A stretch of DNA of 5,217 nt from an uncultured Clostridia bacterium (lineage in GTDB: Bacteria > Bacillota_A > Clostridia > Oscillospirales > Oscillospiraceae): contig CAMVIC010000133.1 of the NCBI GenBank assembly GCA_947167435.1, forward strand, positions 1-5,217, in the 5' to 3' direction. Position 1 is the first letter of the stretch; each line of letters opens with the position of its first letter. The notes under the pieces are model-generated. The model did no database searches. It saw nothing but the letters and a program-made list of their open reading frames with translations, and had not been told where the DNA came from. This document shows positions 5,147-5,217 of this stretch, piece after piece. The position numbers were made by a program, and so were the translations under genes.

Positions 5147-5217
5147 TTATTTCAGTTCATACAGCCCGGTGAACTTTTTCTCCAGGTAATCCAGATAGTA
5201 GTTCACGTTCAGGCTTT
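5147..5217 (-). CDS. C-terminal end of a convergent gene, product unknown
   Basis: On the - strand a frame is open from the window edge to a TAA stop (complement of 5147-5149), giving 22 residues that end in YLEKKFTGLYELK. The sequence is aromatic, charged and protein-like, and its codons look genuine. It converges on malQ and lies opposite a terminator that works in both directions. I do not recognise the family, and the rest of the gene lies beyond the window. Confidence 0.55.
   Translation of the reverse strand, partial: SLNVNYYLDYLEKKFTGLYELK

Noticed and set aside
1..5217. CRISPR array, tRNA or rRNA genes, prophage or defence genes
   Set aside because: No regularly spaced repeats, tRNA-like cloverleaf or rRNA sequence seen, and all full-length genes belong to a sugar-uptake operon.

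Overview
The window holds a compact carbohydrate-uptake operon on the + strand. In order it encodes a secreted solute-binding protein, two six-helix ABC permeases of the MalF and MalG type, and a 4-alpha-glucanotransferase (MalQ, GH77). Coding DNA is GC-rich with strong third-position G/C bias. Shine-Dalgarno sites are of the AAGGAG type, GTG and TTG starts occur, and the proteins have a low-GC-relative (Firmicutes) flavour. This suggests a GC-rich Clostridia member, perhaps a gut Oscillospirales-type bacterium; the taxonomic call is inference.

Layout: 1-54 is the very end of an upstream + strand reading frame. Positions 55-287 are non-coding and rich in inverted repeats (56-83, and a nested one at 138-225), and lead to the binding-protein gene (288-1571). 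A 98-base gap (1572-1669) holds two hairpins, the second shaped like an intrinsic terminator/attenuator. The first permease (1670-2557) probably begins at TTG and overlaps the second (2557-3417) by one base. A 71-base, AT-rich leader with a small GC hairpin precedes malQ (3489-4973). Two terminator hairpins in tandem follow (4987-5049), then a gene-free stretch containing an isolated 15-base sequence resembling half of an inverted repeat. Finally comes the C-terminal end of a convergent - strand gene (5147-5217).

How it works together (family knowledge plus inference): the binding protein captures an oligosaccharide, most likely maltodextrin given malQ. The two permeases form the channel, an ATPase encoded elsewhere powers it, and MalQ rearranges the imported alpha-1,4-glucans in the cytoplasm. 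No ATPase, phosphorylase, amylase or complete regulator is present here. The system is of a known type, and I found no convincing undescribed system. The points most worth a second look are the binding protein without a lipobox cysteine, the structured leader, and the intercistronic attenuator-like hairpin.
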